A stretch of DNA of 30,258 nucleotides, taken from NCBI GenBank assembly GCA_038254435.1, contig JBBSGD010000021.1:1-30258 (forward strand), read 5' to 3'. The translations under genes and the position numbers were made by a program. Shown in pieces: positions 1-7,819 of the stretch. The stretch is from JBBSGD01 sp038254435 (GTDB lineage Bacteria > Actinomycetota > CADDZG01 > WHSQ01). Under the pieces are notes generated by a model. That model ran no database searches. It was not told the DNA's origin and saw only the letters and a program-made list of their open reading frames with translations. Numbering within the stretch: position 1 is the stretch's first letter; each line of letters begins with the position of its first letter.

Positions 1-11
1 GAGCCTGTCGC
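1..11 (+). repeat. Left terminal inverted repeat of the IS
   Basis: GAGCCTGTCGC is the exact reverse complement of 1625-1635. Similarity inside this core is weak. Confidence 0.75.
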
Positions 12-63
12 AGAAAGAGGGCGCTTCATTTCTCGCGAAGCCAAAGAGTTCTCGAGATTGCCC

Positions 64-1551
64 TTAGGTAGCGGCAACGGAACCGTTTGCCCCTCCCGAG
101 GACAGCTTGCGCAGGTTGTGAGCCGCTGCCGCCATGCGCCACTCGCAGCGGCATGCCTGTTTGCCGCGATGCACGAAGCGTCGCAAGCCCCGCTGCTCTT
201 TGAGCTGACCGAAGACCGGCTCGATCGTTGCCCGCAGTCGGTATTTGTCCCGGGCGACGGGATCGGCGAAGCGCTCCAGCATCACCTCTCTGGCGCTCGG
301 TCTCGGTGGCGGGGCGGGCATGCGTGCTTTCGGCAGGTGCCCGAACCTGCGCTTTTGCCAGCGCAGCCAGTTGACGGTGTGGATCGACAGCGACAGCTCC
401 TGGGCGGCCTCGGTGCGGGTGATGTGGCCATCATCGAGCGCCGCGATGACCTCTGCCCGGCGCAGGGCGCTCCTTTGCGCCGCGCCGAGCTCTTGTTGCC
501 AGCGCCGCTCGGCATGCTCGTTCAGGGCGGCAGGGGGACGGCGCCGGGCGATGGCGTCGTCGAGGCGGCGCGACGCCGCGGGTGCGATGAGCAGCTCCAC
601 GTCAAGCTTTAGCGCGGCGTTGTCCTCACTGAAATAACCTGCGTCGGCCAGGATCGTCGCGGGTGGTGCGGCGCCGACGGTTGCGAGGTTGGCCTTGGCC
701 TGAGTGATCATCGGCTCGAGCTGGGCGACGTCTGTTGTCTCCCCGGTCAGGTCTGCGGCGACTACGATCTGCTCTGGCGTCACTGCGGCCTGGGCGTTAT
801 AGCCCTGAAGGTAGCCGTGCGGGGTCCTTTGCACGGCGCTGTCGGGGTCGGTCATGTTGATCCGTGGCTTGCGTATGGTCTTGTTGCTGGCGGTCTCTTT
901 CGCCGCCTGCTCCTGCTGCTCGGCGAGCTTTTGCCGCAGCCACTCAATGCGCTCGGGCCGCTTGCGCAGGTGCTCGGGCATCTCGTCGCCACGCAAAGAC
1001 CCCAAGCGCTCGTCTTCTTGGGCGTCGATCGCCTCGGCCTCGTCGAACACCCGCCGAGCGAAGTCCTCGAGCTGCTTTGCGCTCAAGTTCTTGGCCCCTG
1101 ACGCGTTCGCCGCGACCTTGGTGCCGTCGACTATGACCACACCGGGGCGCACCATGCCGGCGGCCACACACAGCCCCACGGTGCTCACGAACAGCTCGCT
1201 CAGCTCGTCGCGATAGCGGGTGCGGAAGCGGCAGATCGTGGCGTGGTCGATGCGCTCGTTGGCTGCGATCACCCGGCAGGCGACATCGTGGGTGAGCCTG
1301 CGCTCGATCTCCCGGGAGGAGCGCACGCCAACGGCATAGGCGTAGAGCAGCAGGGTGACCATCATCCCAGGGTCGAACGCCGCCCGGCCCCAGCCGTCGT
1401 CGCGGTGCCGCGCGTAGAACGCCTTGAGGTCGAGCTGCTCGACGGAATCGATCACGAACCAGGCGAGGTGGTCAGGGGGCAGCCACTCGCGCATGTCCGG
1501 GGGCATCAACATCCGCTGGTCGCGATCACACGGGATGAGGTTCTTTGCCAC
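64..1551 (-). CDS. IS1182-family DDE transposase
   Basis: This 495-residue transposase is full length for the family. It has the N-terminal IS1182/IS5-type region (about 15-130, including the segment LTHDVACRVIAANERIDHAT) followed by a split RNase H-like catalytic core. The catalytic triad can be read as D142 (VIVDGTKV), D303 (ILADAGYFS) and E444 (ATIEPVFGQLKEQRG). Between D303 and E444 lies a helix-turn-helix-like insert at about 365-400 (TRTEAAQELSLSIHTVNWLR). The start is GTG at 1551 with AGGAGG four bases upstream. The frame is intact, so the copy may be active. An 8-base-pair hairpin lies directly upstream of the ribosome-binding site. The family assignment rests on motif recognition and is firm; activity is not shown. 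Confidence 0.92.
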   Translation of the reverse strand: MAKNLIPCDRDQRMLMPPDMREWLPPDHLAWFVIDSVEQLDLKAFYARHRDDGWGRAAFDPGMMVTLLLYAYAVGVRSSREIERRLTHDVACRVIAANERIDHATICRFRTRYRDELSELFVSTVGLCVAAGMVRPGVVIVDGTKVAANASGAKNLSAKQLEDFARRVFDEAEAIDAQEDERLGSLRGDEMPEHLRKRPERIEWLRQKLAEQQEQAAKETASNKTIRKPRINMTDPDSAVQRTPHGYLQGYNAQAAVTPEQIVVAADLTGETTDVAQLEPMITQAKANLATVGAAPPATILADAGYFSEDNAALKLDVELLIAPAASRRLDDAIARRRPPAALNEHAERRWQQELGAAQRSALRRAEVIAALDDGHITRTEAAQELSLSIHTVNWLRWQKRRFGHLPKARMPAPPPRPSAREVMLERFADPVARDKYRLRATIEPVFGQLKEQRGLRRFVHRGKQACRCEWRMAAAAHNLRKLSSGGANGSVAAT

Positions 1552-1559
1552 GGGGCCTC

Positions 1560-1580
1560 CTGAGCTCGGTTGGAGCTCAG
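1560..1580 (-). promoter_or_regulatory. Hairpin abutting the transposase ribosome-binding site
   Basis: Perfect inverted repeat CTGAGCTC-GGTTG-GAGCTCAG. On the transposase mRNA its 3' arm ends in the first bases of the AGGAGG ribosome-binding site, so folding could limit translation. IS elements often use such structures to keep transposase low; here it is inference. Confidence 0.55.
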
Positions 1581-1624
1581 TCTTGCAAACTCACGCTCCG
1601 AACGCGAGCCTTTGGGAGGTTATT

Positions 1625-1635
1625 GCGACAGGCTC
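1625..1635 (-). repeat. Right terminal inverted repeat of the IS
   Basis: GCGACAGGCTC mirrors bases 1-11. Sequence immediately outside (1636 onward) runs into the ABC-F remnant. Confidence 0.75.
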
Positions 1636-1670
1636 TTTCTGTACGTCCTCACCCACTCGGTTTGGGATGC

Positions 1671-1826
1671 CTGATGCTGGACGAGCCGACCAACCATCTC
1701 GACTTGCCGGCCATCGAGCAGCTGGAGAAGGCGCTCGAGTCGTACGAGGGCACGCTCGTGCTCGTAACTCACGATCGACGGCTCGGTGAAACCTTCCGGG
1801 CAAGCCGCACGCTGGCTCTGCCCTGA
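1671..1826 (+). pseudogene. ABC-F ATPase C-terminal fragment
   Basis: The frame reads LMLDEPTNHLDLPAIEQLE, the Walker B/D-loop signature of the second ATPase domain of ABC-F proteins (translation and antibiotic-resistance factors). It continues to LVLVTHDRR (H-loop) and stops at 1824-1826. Everything upstream of the Walker B is missing: the homology starts about 35 bases past the right end of the IS, and the bases between do not resemble an ABC domain. The gene was therefore truncated by the insertion or a later deletion, and the fragment cannot form an ATPase. The missing N-terminal part may lie beyond the window. Confidence 0.75.
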
Positions 1827-1895
1827 GCGGAACACTGCTCCCGGCCGGCAAGGCCTCCGTGCCCCGTCGAGTGGGACAAAGGTGAGGGTGACAAG

Positions 1896-1923
1896 CGACA
1901 GCCCCCGGGGCCGGGGGCTGTCG
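1896..1923. terminator. Strong GC-rich hairpin, likely bidirectional terminator
   Basis: CGACAGCCCCCGG (1896-1908) pairs perfectly with CCGGGGGCTGTCG (1911-1923); allowing for a minimal loop this gives a 12-base-pair stem. It follows the ABC-F stub and precedes the tlpA-ccdA pair. There is no T-tract on either side, so it would be the GC-hairpin type of terminator described in actinobacteria. The rest of 1827-2083 holds no recognisable gene. Confidence 0.6.
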
Positions 1924-2083
1924 ACGGCGCCTCGACGGTCGGTCGCGGGTCCAACCGGAGGCGCTTGGCGCTACTGTCTACTATGACGCTCGGAGACCTT
2001 GAAAGGTTGCGCATTCCTTAAAGATTTTGTCGCGACCGCCGCCCGAGGCTGGCCGGCCCCTATAGGAGCCCCGGCACGCGAAG

Positions 2084-2632
2084 ATGGGGGCCATGGCCAC
2101 TCCTCCCAAGGGACGGGCGCGGCGCATGGTGACGCTCGCCGCCGTCCTCCTGCCGTCACTTGCCTTCATCGGTCTGCTGGTGGTGGGGATCACCCACAGC
2201 TCGCGGTCGACGGCTGCTCCCGGCAAAGGGGCGCCGTCGTTTAGCGCCCCGCGCCTCGACGGCAAGGGCGCCGTGTCGCTTGCGAGCCTCGAGGGCAAGC
2301 CCGTCGTGCTCAACTTCTGGGCATCGTGGTGCGCCCCGTGCAAGGCGGAGGCCCCGTTGCTGGCCACGGCCGCCGGGCGGTACGCGGGCAAGGTCACGTT
2401 CGTCGGGATGGATGTTCACGACGCCCGCTCGGATGCCGTGAGATTCGTTACGCAGCACCACCTCGACTACCTGCAGCTGCGGGATGAAGGCGGGGACGTG
2501 GCTTCGGCCTACGGTCTGACCGGGCAGCCCGAGACCTTCTTCATCGACAAGAACGGCGCCGTCGTCCAGCACGTCCTCGGCGCCCTGACGCCTGGAGTCC
2601 TGAGCGACGCTCTCGGGGGCCTCGCTTCTTAG
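2084..2632 (+). CDS. TlpA/ResA-like membrane-anchored thioredoxin
   Basis: A 182-residue protein with one N-terminal membrane anchor (about 16-36) and a redoxin/TlpA domain facing the cell exterior. The active site is WCAPC (C83, C86), followed by the cis-proline loop GQPETFFID (P149) typical of TlpA/ResA/CcmG proteins. Such proteins keep apocytochrome c cysteines reduced before heme attachment. The gene lies 12 bases before ccdA, whose product feeds electrons to this class of thioredoxin, so the two probably form one operon. The start is ATG 2084 or ATG 2093; AGGAG at 2064-2068 is rather far from both. It could act as CcmG for the ccm system encoded further along, which otherwise lacks one in its operon (inference). 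Confidence 0.88.
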   Translation: MGAMATPPKGRARRMVTLAAVLLPSLAFIGLLVVGITHSSRSTAAPGKGAPSFSAPRLDGKGAVSLASLEGKPVVLNFWASWCAPCKAEAPLLATAAGRYAGKVTFVGMDVHDARSDAVRFVTQHHLDYLQLRDEGGDVASAYGLTGQPETFFIDKNGAVVQHVLGALTPGVLSDALGGLAS

Positions 2633-2644
2633 CGCCGCGAGACG

Positions 2645-3379
2645 ATGGCAAACCCGACGATTCCGATAGCTTTCTTCGCCGGTCTGGTGTCGTTCCTGTC
2701 GCCCTGCGTGCTCCCGCTCGTACCGGGCTACCTGTCCTACATGTCGGGAGTAGGGACCTCATCGAAGGATGCCGGACGCCAGATTCCTGCGTGGCTGGTG
2801 GCGGTGGCCTTCGTCGCGGGATTCACCCTCATCTTCGTTGCCCTGGGCGCGACCGCCACCCTTCTGGGCAGCGTGCTGACTCAGAACAAGGTCCTCTTCG
2901 GTCGTGTCGGGGGGGTCTTCATCATCGTTCTCGGTCTCGTTTTCATGGGCGTGCTCAAGGTCCCTTTTCTCTACAGAGAAGCCCGCTGGCATCCCACGCC
3001 CGAGGCGGGGATCTGGGGGAGCGTGGTGCTCGGGGGGGCCTTCGCCTTCGGTTGGAGCCCGTGCATAGGCGCCACCATGGGCGCCGTGCTCGCGATGGCG
3101 GCCGGTCAGGGAGCGACCGGAGGTCCGGGCCAAGGCGCCTTCCTGCTGGCGATTTACTCGCTCGGTCTCGGCATCCCCTTTGTCCTCGCGGGCATCGGCG
3201 TGTCGCGCCTTACCGGCACGATGGCCGCGCTGCGGCGCCACACCCGCCGCATCAACCTGGTCGCGGGCATTCTGCTCGTCGTCGTCGGAGTCCTCTTCGT
3301 CACCAATCAGCTGTTCGAGCTGTCGATCTGGATGCAGAAAGGCTTCAGCGACGCCGGCCTGGACTTTTGGAATTTCTGA
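2645..3379 (+). CDS. ccdA: CcdA thiol-disulfide transporter
   Basis: A 244-residue integral membrane protein with six predicted segments, the size and layout of CcdA (the DsbD transmembrane-domain family). The two redox cysteines sit in their usual places: C21 in FLSPCVLPLVPGY near the N-terminus and C140 in FGWSPCIGATMG. CcdA carries electrons from cytoplasmic thioredoxin to extracellular TlpA/ResA proteins. The start ATG is 12 bases after the tlpA-like stop, without a strong ribosome-binding site, which suggests coupling. In many actinobacteria this pair sits with resB/resC (System II); here no resB or resC follows, and the window encodes System I (ccm) instead. Confidence 0.93.
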   Translation: MANPTIPIAFFAGLVSFLSPCVLPLVPGYLSYMSGVGTSSKDAGRQIPAWLVAVAFVAGFTLIFVALGATATLLGSVLTQNKVLFGRVGGVFIIVLGLVFMGVLKVPFLYREARWHPTPEAGIWGSVVLGGAFAFGWSPCIGATMGAVLAMAAGQGATGGPGQGAFLLAIYSLGLGIPFVLAGIGVSRLTGTMAALRRHTRRINLVAGILLVVVGVLFVTNQLFELSIWMQKGFSDAGLDFWNF

Positions 3380-3466
3380 TCCTATGGACCTCGTGCACGG
3401 CATCACAGGGTCGGTTCTGGCTCCGCCATCAGTAGCAAAAGGCCTGCTCAGACACCCCTTATTCGT

Positions 3467-3484
3467 TCGTGACTGAAGTCACAA
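3467..3484. promoter_or_regulatory. Rex operator upstream of rex
   Basis: TCGTGA-CTGAAG-TCACAA. The core GTGACT-GA-AGTCAC is a perfect palindrome, and the half-sites and spacing match the known Rex operator (TTGTGA-N6-TCACAA) with one mismatch. It lies 20 bases before the preferred rex start, overlapping the expected -35 region, as in the autoregulated rex-hem operon of Streptomyces. A near-copy occurs at 28480-28497. Confidence 0.8.
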
Positions 3485-3496
3485 GACCGGTAACAT
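3469..3496 (+). promoter_or_regulatory. Probable rex-hem promoter
   Basis: GTGACT (3469-3474) and TAACAT (3491-3496) are spaced by 16 bases. The -35 lies inside the Rex operator. The -10 ends 7 bases before ATG 3504, which predicts a leaderless or nearly leaderless mRNA. Confidence 0.45.
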
Positions 3497-3503
3497 GACA
3501 GAC

Positions 3504-4199
3504 ATGCCCGAGCGTCAGATCCCCGAGGCCACCGTGGCTCGACTGCCCGTCTACCTGCGGGCGCTGCTCGATGTGGCCGAACGGAGCGGGGATGAGGGAA
3601 CCATGTCCAGTGAGGAGCTCGCCCGCCTCGCGGGGGTCAACGCCGCGAAAGTGCGCAAGGACCTCAGCTACCTCGGCTCGTACGGAACGCGCGGAGTCGG
3701 CTACGACGTCAAGCACCTTCTCTATCAGATCACGCGCGATCTCGGCCTCACCCAGGACTGGCCTACGGCGATCGTCGGGGTGGGCAACCTCGGTAAGGCC
3801 CTCGCCTCGTACAAAGGCTTCTCCGAGCGAGGTTTTCGGATCCAGGCGCTGTTCGACGTAGCTGAGGACATCGTCGGTACCGAGTTTGGGTCACTGCCGG
3901 TGCGTCATCTCGACGAGCTCAAGGAAGCGGTAGTCAACGAGAGCTTGTGCATAGGAATAATCGCAACGCCTCCTGCCTCGGCCCAAGAGGTCGCCGAGCG
4001 GCTCGTCGATTGCGGCATCAAGTCGATTCTCAACTTCGCACCCGCCGTCGTGAATGTGCCGCCCGACGTGCAGATCCGCAAGGTCGATTTGTCGATTGAG
4101 TTGCAGATCCTGTCCTTCTACCAGCAGCGCACTCAGGCGGTAGCCACGGCTCGCGAGGCCAATCGCAGGCTGGCCGCCCGCTCCGAGGGCGGTGCGTAG
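3504..4199 (+). CDS. rex: Redox-sensing transcriptional repressor Rex
   Basis: Rex binds DNA when the NADH/NAD ratio is low and releases it when NADH binds. The 231-residue protein has the N-terminal winged-helix domain, starting IPEATVARLPVYLRAL and containing the recognition region KVRKDLSYLGSYGTRGVGY. A Rossmann domain follows with the dinucleotide motif GVGNLG (about 92-97), and the C-terminal segment DLSIELQILSFYQQR provides the domain-swapped helix. ATG 3504 is preferred because TAACAT (3491-3496) looks like the -10 box and would exclude the in-frame ATG at 3495; that upstream start remains possible. Rex stops 3 bases before hemA, matching the rex-hemACD operon of Streptomyces. A Rex operator precedes the gene, implying autoregulation. 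Confidence 0.95.
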   Translation: MPERQIPEATVARLPVYLRALLDVAERSGDEGTMSSEELARLAGVNAAKVRKDLSYLGSYGTRGVGYDVKHLLYQITRDLGLTQDWPTAIVGVGNLGKALASYKGFSERGFRIQALFDVAEDIVGTEFGSLPVRHLDELKEAVVNESLCIGIIATPPASAQEVAERLVDCGIKSILNFAPAVVNVPPDVQIRKVDLSIELQILSFYQQRTQAVATAREANRRLAARSEGGA

Positions 4200-4202
4200 C
4201 AA

Positions 4203-5498
4203 GTGAGCGCCGTCTCGATCGTGGTCGTCGGCCTCAACCACAAGACCGCGCCCATCGACTTGCTGGAGAGGCTGACGATCCCAGAGCAACGACTCACCAA
4301 GGCGTTGCACCACCTCATCTCTTTCGATCACGTGCTTGAGTGCGTCATTCTGTCGACCTGCAACCGCATCGAGGTCTACGCGGCCGTGTCGCGCTTTCAC
4401 GGCGGAACGCAGGACGTGCGTAACTTCCTCAGCGAGTTTTGTCACGTAGCGCCCGAGGACTTCACCGATCAGGTCTACGCGTATCACGACGAAGGTGCCC
4501 TGAGGCACTTGCTGCGCGTCGCATCGAGCATCGACTCGATGGTTGTCGGCGAGTCCGAGATACTCGGCCAGGTGCGCCGGGCGTTTGCCGTCGCGAAGGA
4601 GGAGGAGACCGCCGATAGCGTGCTCGCCGCGGCTTTCAAGAGCGCCTTTCGCGCCGGCAAGAGGGCACGCAGCGAGACCCGCATAGCGCGCAATCCGGCC
4701 TCGATCTCGTCCAGCGCGGTGGATCTTGCACGCAAGTTCTGGGACGGCTCGCTCGAGGACCGGAGCGCGCTGGTGGTGGGCTCGGGAAGAATGGCGCGGC
4801 TCGCGGGCGTGTCGCTCGCGGCGGCCGGCGCACACGTCACGGTCGCCGGACGCACCGAATCCAGGGTGCATGCACTGGCCGCCGAGCTGGGAGCAAGCGC
4901 GCTGCCCTTGAGTGAGTTGAGTGCAGCAATCGCGCGCGCCGATGTTCTTGTCAGCGCCACCAGCTCCATGCTTCCGGTTATCGACAGGATCGTGGTTGAA
5001 GAAGCGCGCCGCACCGCCATGCGCGCGCGCCTGTTGATAGTCGACATTGCAGTGCCGCGCGATGTCGACCCGGAGGTAGCGGAGCTGGACGGGGTGGTGC
5101 TGCGCGACCTCGACGACCTGCGCTCGGCAGTCGAGGCTGGGATGGGAGGACGTCTCGCCGAGGTGTCCAAGGTCGAAGACATCATCGGCGAGGAGCTGAC
5201 GCGTTTCATGTCGTGGGAGCGCGCCGGGGAGTTCGCACCGGCCGCCGCAGCCCTCGTCGAGTGGGCCGACTCCGTGCGTCGCGGCGAGCTCGAGCGAAGC
5301 GGCAAGCTGAGCGGGCTCGACCAGGCGACGCGCGACGAAATCGATCGGGTAACGCGCAAGCTCGTTGCCAAGCTGCTGCATCGGCCACTCAGCAAGGCAA
5401 AGGCCAACGCGACCCCCCAGCAAGGACGGCTCTATCTCACGGCCCTGCGCGACCTCTTCGACCTCAAAGACGAGTCACGCGATGAGCCGGAGGCGTGA
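4203..5498 (+). CDS. hemA: Glutamyl-tRNA reductase
   Basis: The enzyme reduces glutamyl-tRNA to glutamate-1-semialdehyde with NADPH, the first committed step of the C5 heme pathway. At 431 residues it is full length. The catalytic domain shows GLNHKTAPIDLLERL and the nucleophile C53 in LSTCNRIEVYA, then VVGESEILGQV. A Rossmann domain begins at ALVVGSGRMARLAG, and a C-terminal helical dimerisation domain follows. The start is GTG at 4203, three bases after the rex stop. The 3' end overlaps hemC by 17 bases. It shares the Rex-controlled promoter. Confidence 0.96.
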   Translation: MSAVSIVVVGLNHKTAPIDLLERLTIPEQRLTKALHHLISFDHVLECVILSTCNRIEVYAAVSRFHGGTQDVRNFLSEFCHVAPEDFTDQVYAYHDEGALRHLLRVASSIDSMVVGESEILGQVRRAFAVAKEEETADSVLAAAFKSAFRAGKRARSETRIARNPASISSSAVDLARKFWDGSLEDRSALVVGSGRMARLAGVSLAAAGAHVTVAGRTESRVHALAAELGASALPLSELSAAIARADVLVSATSSMLPVIDRIVVEEARRTAMRARLLIVDIAVPRDVDPEVAELDGVVLRDLDDLRSAVEAGMGGRLAEVSKVEDIIGEELTRFMSWERAGEFAPAAAALVEWADSVRRGELERSGKLSGLDQATRDEIDRVTRKLVAKLLHRPLSKAKANATPQQGRLYLTALRDLFDLKDESRDEPEA

Positions 5499-6447
5499 CC
5501 GTCTTGCCCTCGCAACGAGGGGATCTCGTCTCGCTCTGACCCAAGCAGAAACTATCCGCGGGCTGATCGAAACAGCGCACCCCTCTGTGACGGTCGAGCT
5601 CCTCGCGGTCACGACGCGCGGGGACCGTGACGGGCGCCCGTTCCGATCCATCCCCGGCAAGGGTCTGTTCACCTCCGAGGTCGAGCGCGCCGTGGTCGAG
5701 GGACGCGCCGACGCCGGCGTTCATTCGGCCAAGGACTTGACCGCCGAGCTCGACGAGGGACTCGCGCTCGTGTGTGTTCCGGCGCGCGCGGTGGCCCACG
5801 ACGTCGTCATCGGAGGGCGCGGCGAAAGCGGTGAGGAAAGGCTTGCGTCGCTCGGTCCGGATGCGGAGGTTGGCACCTCGAGCATGCGCCGGCGTGCGCT
5901 GTTGGCCGAGAAGAACCCGAGCCTGCGTGCAGTCGAGCTGCGCGGCAACCTCGATTCGCGCGTAGACAAGGTGGCGCGGGGTGAGGTGGCCGTCGCGGTG
6001 CTCGCGGCGGCCGGTCTAGAGAGGCTCGGCATGCTCGGCGATGCCGCTCCGCTCGACCCGAACTGGTGGGTGCCGTGTCCCGCGCAAGGGGCGCTGGCGA
6101 TCGAGGGTCGCGCCGACGACGAGTGGTTGCGGGAGCTGCTCGCCCCGTTGGAGGATGCCGCCGCGCGCACCGAGGTGACTTGCGAGCGAGCTTTTGGCGC
6201 GCGCCTCGAGGGAGGCTGCTCGGTCCCACTCGGCTGCCTTGCGAGGATTACACAAGGCGCAGTGGTGGCGACCGGGTTCCTCGGGCATCCGGAGCTCGGC
6301 AGGGCCTTGCGGGACCGGGCATCGGGTCCGGCGACGCAGGCACGAGCAGTCGGCGCCGAGCTCGCCGAAGCGATCCTGGCGGCGGGCGGCGACGAGATCC
6401 TGGCCGAGCTCGAGGACGCAAGCTATCCGGAGGTCGCCGAGCCGTGA
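5482..6447 (+). CDS. hemC: Porphobilinogen deaminase (hydroxymethylbilane synthase)
   Basis: The enzyme polymerises four porphobilinogens to hydroxymethylbilane. The protein has 321 residues from ATG 5482, chosen because the conserved N-terminus (LALATRGSRLALTQAE) follows within a few residues; the frame is open further upstream but only antisensical to the hemA product. The catalytic aspartate is D85 in HSAKDLTAEL, and the dipyrromethane cofactor cysteine is C246 in LEGGCSVPLG. The gene overlaps hemA by 17 bases and hemD by 4 bases, so all three are probably translated from one mRNA. Confidence 0.95.
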   Translation: MSRRRDRLALATRGSRLALTQAETIRGLIETAHPSVTVELLAVTTRGDRDGRPFRSIPGKGLFTSEVERAVVEGRADAGVHSAKDLTAELDEGLALVCVPARAVAHDVVIGGRGESGEERLASLGPDAEVGTSSMRRRALLAEKNPSLRAVELRGNLDSRVDKVARGEVAVAVLAAAGLERLGMLGDAAPLDPNWWVPCPAQGALAIEGRADDEWLRELLAPLEDAAARTEVTCERAFGARLEGGCSVPLGCLARITQGAVVATGFLGHPELGRALRDRASGPATQARAVGAELAEAILAAGGDEILAELEDASYPEVAEP

Positions 6448-7256
6448 CCGACCCCAACATCGGAACACTAAAGGGACAGCGAGTGGTGCTGACGCGCGCT
6501 CGCGCTCAAGCAGACGGTCTTGCGGAGCAGCTGCGTTCCGAGGGGGCCGAGATTCTGTACCTGCCGACCATAGAGATCACCGCGCCGACCTCGTGGGGGC
6601 CGCTCGACCACGCCATCCGCAAGCTCGCCGAAGGTCTCTACGACTGGACGGTGTTCGCGAGCGTGAATGCCGTCGAGGGCTTCTTTGCACGGGTCGAGGT
6701 GGCCGAACGCGATGCGCGGGTGCTGGCGCGCTGTCGCGTCGCTGCCGTAGGGCCGGCTACTGCGACGCGTCTGGCGGCATTCGGCATCCGCGCCGATTTG
6801 ATGCCCTCGGAGTACACGGGCGACGCCCTAGCCGGCGAGCTGGGCTCTGGCGGGGGGCACATCCTGCTGCCGCGCGTCGAGGACGGCCCGCGGGCGCTGA
6901 TCGACGAGCTGGTGGCGCGAGGATGGCTGTCCGAGGTGGTCGCCGCTTACCGATCGGTTGCCGGCGACCCAGAAGGAGCGGTGGCCCGGCTCGTGCGATC
7001 GGGAGCGTTCACCGTGCTCACCTTTACGAGTGGCTCTACGGTGCGCCGCTTCGTGGAGCAGGTCTCCCGGCCCGAGGATCTTGGCCTTGATCCGGGCACC
7101 GCCAACGGGAAGCTCGTCGCGTGCATCGGGCCGCGCACCGCCGAGGCCGCCGAACAGCTCGGGTTCCGAGTCGATCTCGTGCCCGCCGAGCACAGCGCCG
7201 AGGGTCTGGCGGCCGCGCTGAGTGCCCATGTGGCTACCTCAGACAGCGACCTCTAA
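6444..7256 (+). CDS. hemD: Uroporphyrinogen-III synthase
   Basis: HemD closes hydroxymethylbilane with inversion of ring D to give uroporphyrinogen III. The 270-residue product has the family's weak but recognisable pattern: GQRVVLTRARAQADGLAEQL at the start, YLPTIEI, TVFASVNAVEGFF, VAAVGPATATRLAAFG, and in the second domain FTSGSTVRRFVEQ and CIGPRTAEAAEQLGFRVDLVPAEHSAEGL. The GTG start overlaps the hemC stop (GTGA), indicating translational coupling. No uroporphyrinogen methyltransferase domain is fused. The gene ends the first half of the hem cluster; 588 bases then separate it from hemB. Confidence 0.92.
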   Translation: MTDPNIGTLKGQRVVLTRARAQADGLAEQLRSEGAEILYLPTIEITAPTSWGPLDHAIRKLAEGLYDWTVFASVNAVEGFFARVEVAERDARVLARCRVAAVGPATATRLAAFGIRADLMPSEYTGDALAGELGSGGGHILLPRVEDGPRALIDELVARGWLSEVVAAYRSVAGDPEGAVARLVRSGAFTVLTFTSGSTVRRFVEQVSRPEDLGLDPGTANGKLVACIGPRTAEAAEQLGFRVDLVPAEHSAEGLAAALSAHVATSDSDL

Positions 7257-7359
7257 GACGAGGTGCTCGCTGCGTCCGCCTAATGCCGGCCACGCTACAC
7301 AAAGGTTGGTGCAACCACCCACCTCCAGGGCGGGTATGTGCACGAACCTTGGTTTCAAG

Positions 7360-7780
7360 CTCGGCTCCGTCGTGGACGCGCATGAACGAGTGCTCGGCGC
7401 GCGGTTACGACGGCATCGAGCTCGACAACGTCGATGGCTATGCGAACAAGACGGGCTTTCCGCTTACCCGCCATGAGCAGTACCGCTATAACAGAGCGCT
7501 TGCACACGCAGCGCACCGGCGAGGACTTGCCGCCGGGCTAAAGAACGACCTTGGACAGGTCAAGGCGCTCATTCCGTACTTCGACTTTGCTGTCAACGAG
7601 CAGTGTTTCCAGTACCACGAGTGCGGCGTCCCGGGACGCTTCGTGGCCGCTCACAAGCCGGTGCTCCAGGTCGAGTATGAGCTGGCGCGCAGGGATTTTT
7701 GCGGGCGAGCGAACGGCGCGGGTCTCTCATCCATGCGCAAGCGCTACTCGCTGCGCTCGTGGCGGCGTGCCTGCTGGTAG
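7360..7780 (+). pseudogene. Glycoside hydrolase family 114-like remnant
   Basis: From 7382 one frame reads MNECSARGYDGIELDN, then VDGYANKTGFPL, GLKNDLGQVKALIPYFDFAV, NEQCFQYHEC and a C-terminal SSMRKRYSLRSWRRACW. This pattern is the C-terminal half of GH114-type (TM1410-like, endo-alpha-1,4-polygalactosaminidase-related) proteins. The N-terminal half of the barrel is absent, and the preceding codons that resemble the family (LGSVVDA, 7360-7380) are in another frame, suggesting a frameshift near 7380. The stop is at 7778-7780. It sits between hemD and hemB and appears to be decayed foreign or duplicated DNA. An ATG at 7382 could still give a 132-residue product, but not a complete barrel. Confidence 0.6.
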
Positions 7781-7803
7781 CCCGTGGCGGCGTTCCTGTG
7801 GGA

Positions 7804-7819
7804 CCGTAGCGCCGTAGCG
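7804..7819 (+). repeat. Tandem 8-base repeat upstream of hemB
   Basis: CCGTAGCG occurs twice in direct succession (7804-7811, 7812-7819), 25 bases before the hemB start. No known operator is recognised. Confidence 0.5.

Larger units (their letters stand above)
1..1635 (-). mobile_element. IS1182-like insertion sequence
   Basis: The element contains one transposase gene on the minus strand. It is bounded by a perfect 11-base terminal inverted repeat: GAGCCTGTCGC at 1-11 and GCGACAGGCTC at 1625-1635. The left repeat starts exactly at base 1, so the true left end may lie at or before the window edge, and no target duplication can be checked. The right end abuts a truncated ABC-F ATPase gene fragment. 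A contig that starts at an IS edge often reflects an assembly break at a multicopy repeat; that is inference. Confidence 0.85.

Noticed and set aside
1999..2026. TTGAAA-N16-AAGATT as a promoter for the tlpA-ccdA pair
   Set aside because: The -10 match is only three of six bases and the distance to the gene is long; too weak to list as a feature.
3891..5423. Long open frame of about 510 codons on the minus strand opposite rex and hemA
   Set aside because: It is a mirror of GC-rich coding in rex/hemA, with no recognisable domain, and both plus-strand genes are certain.
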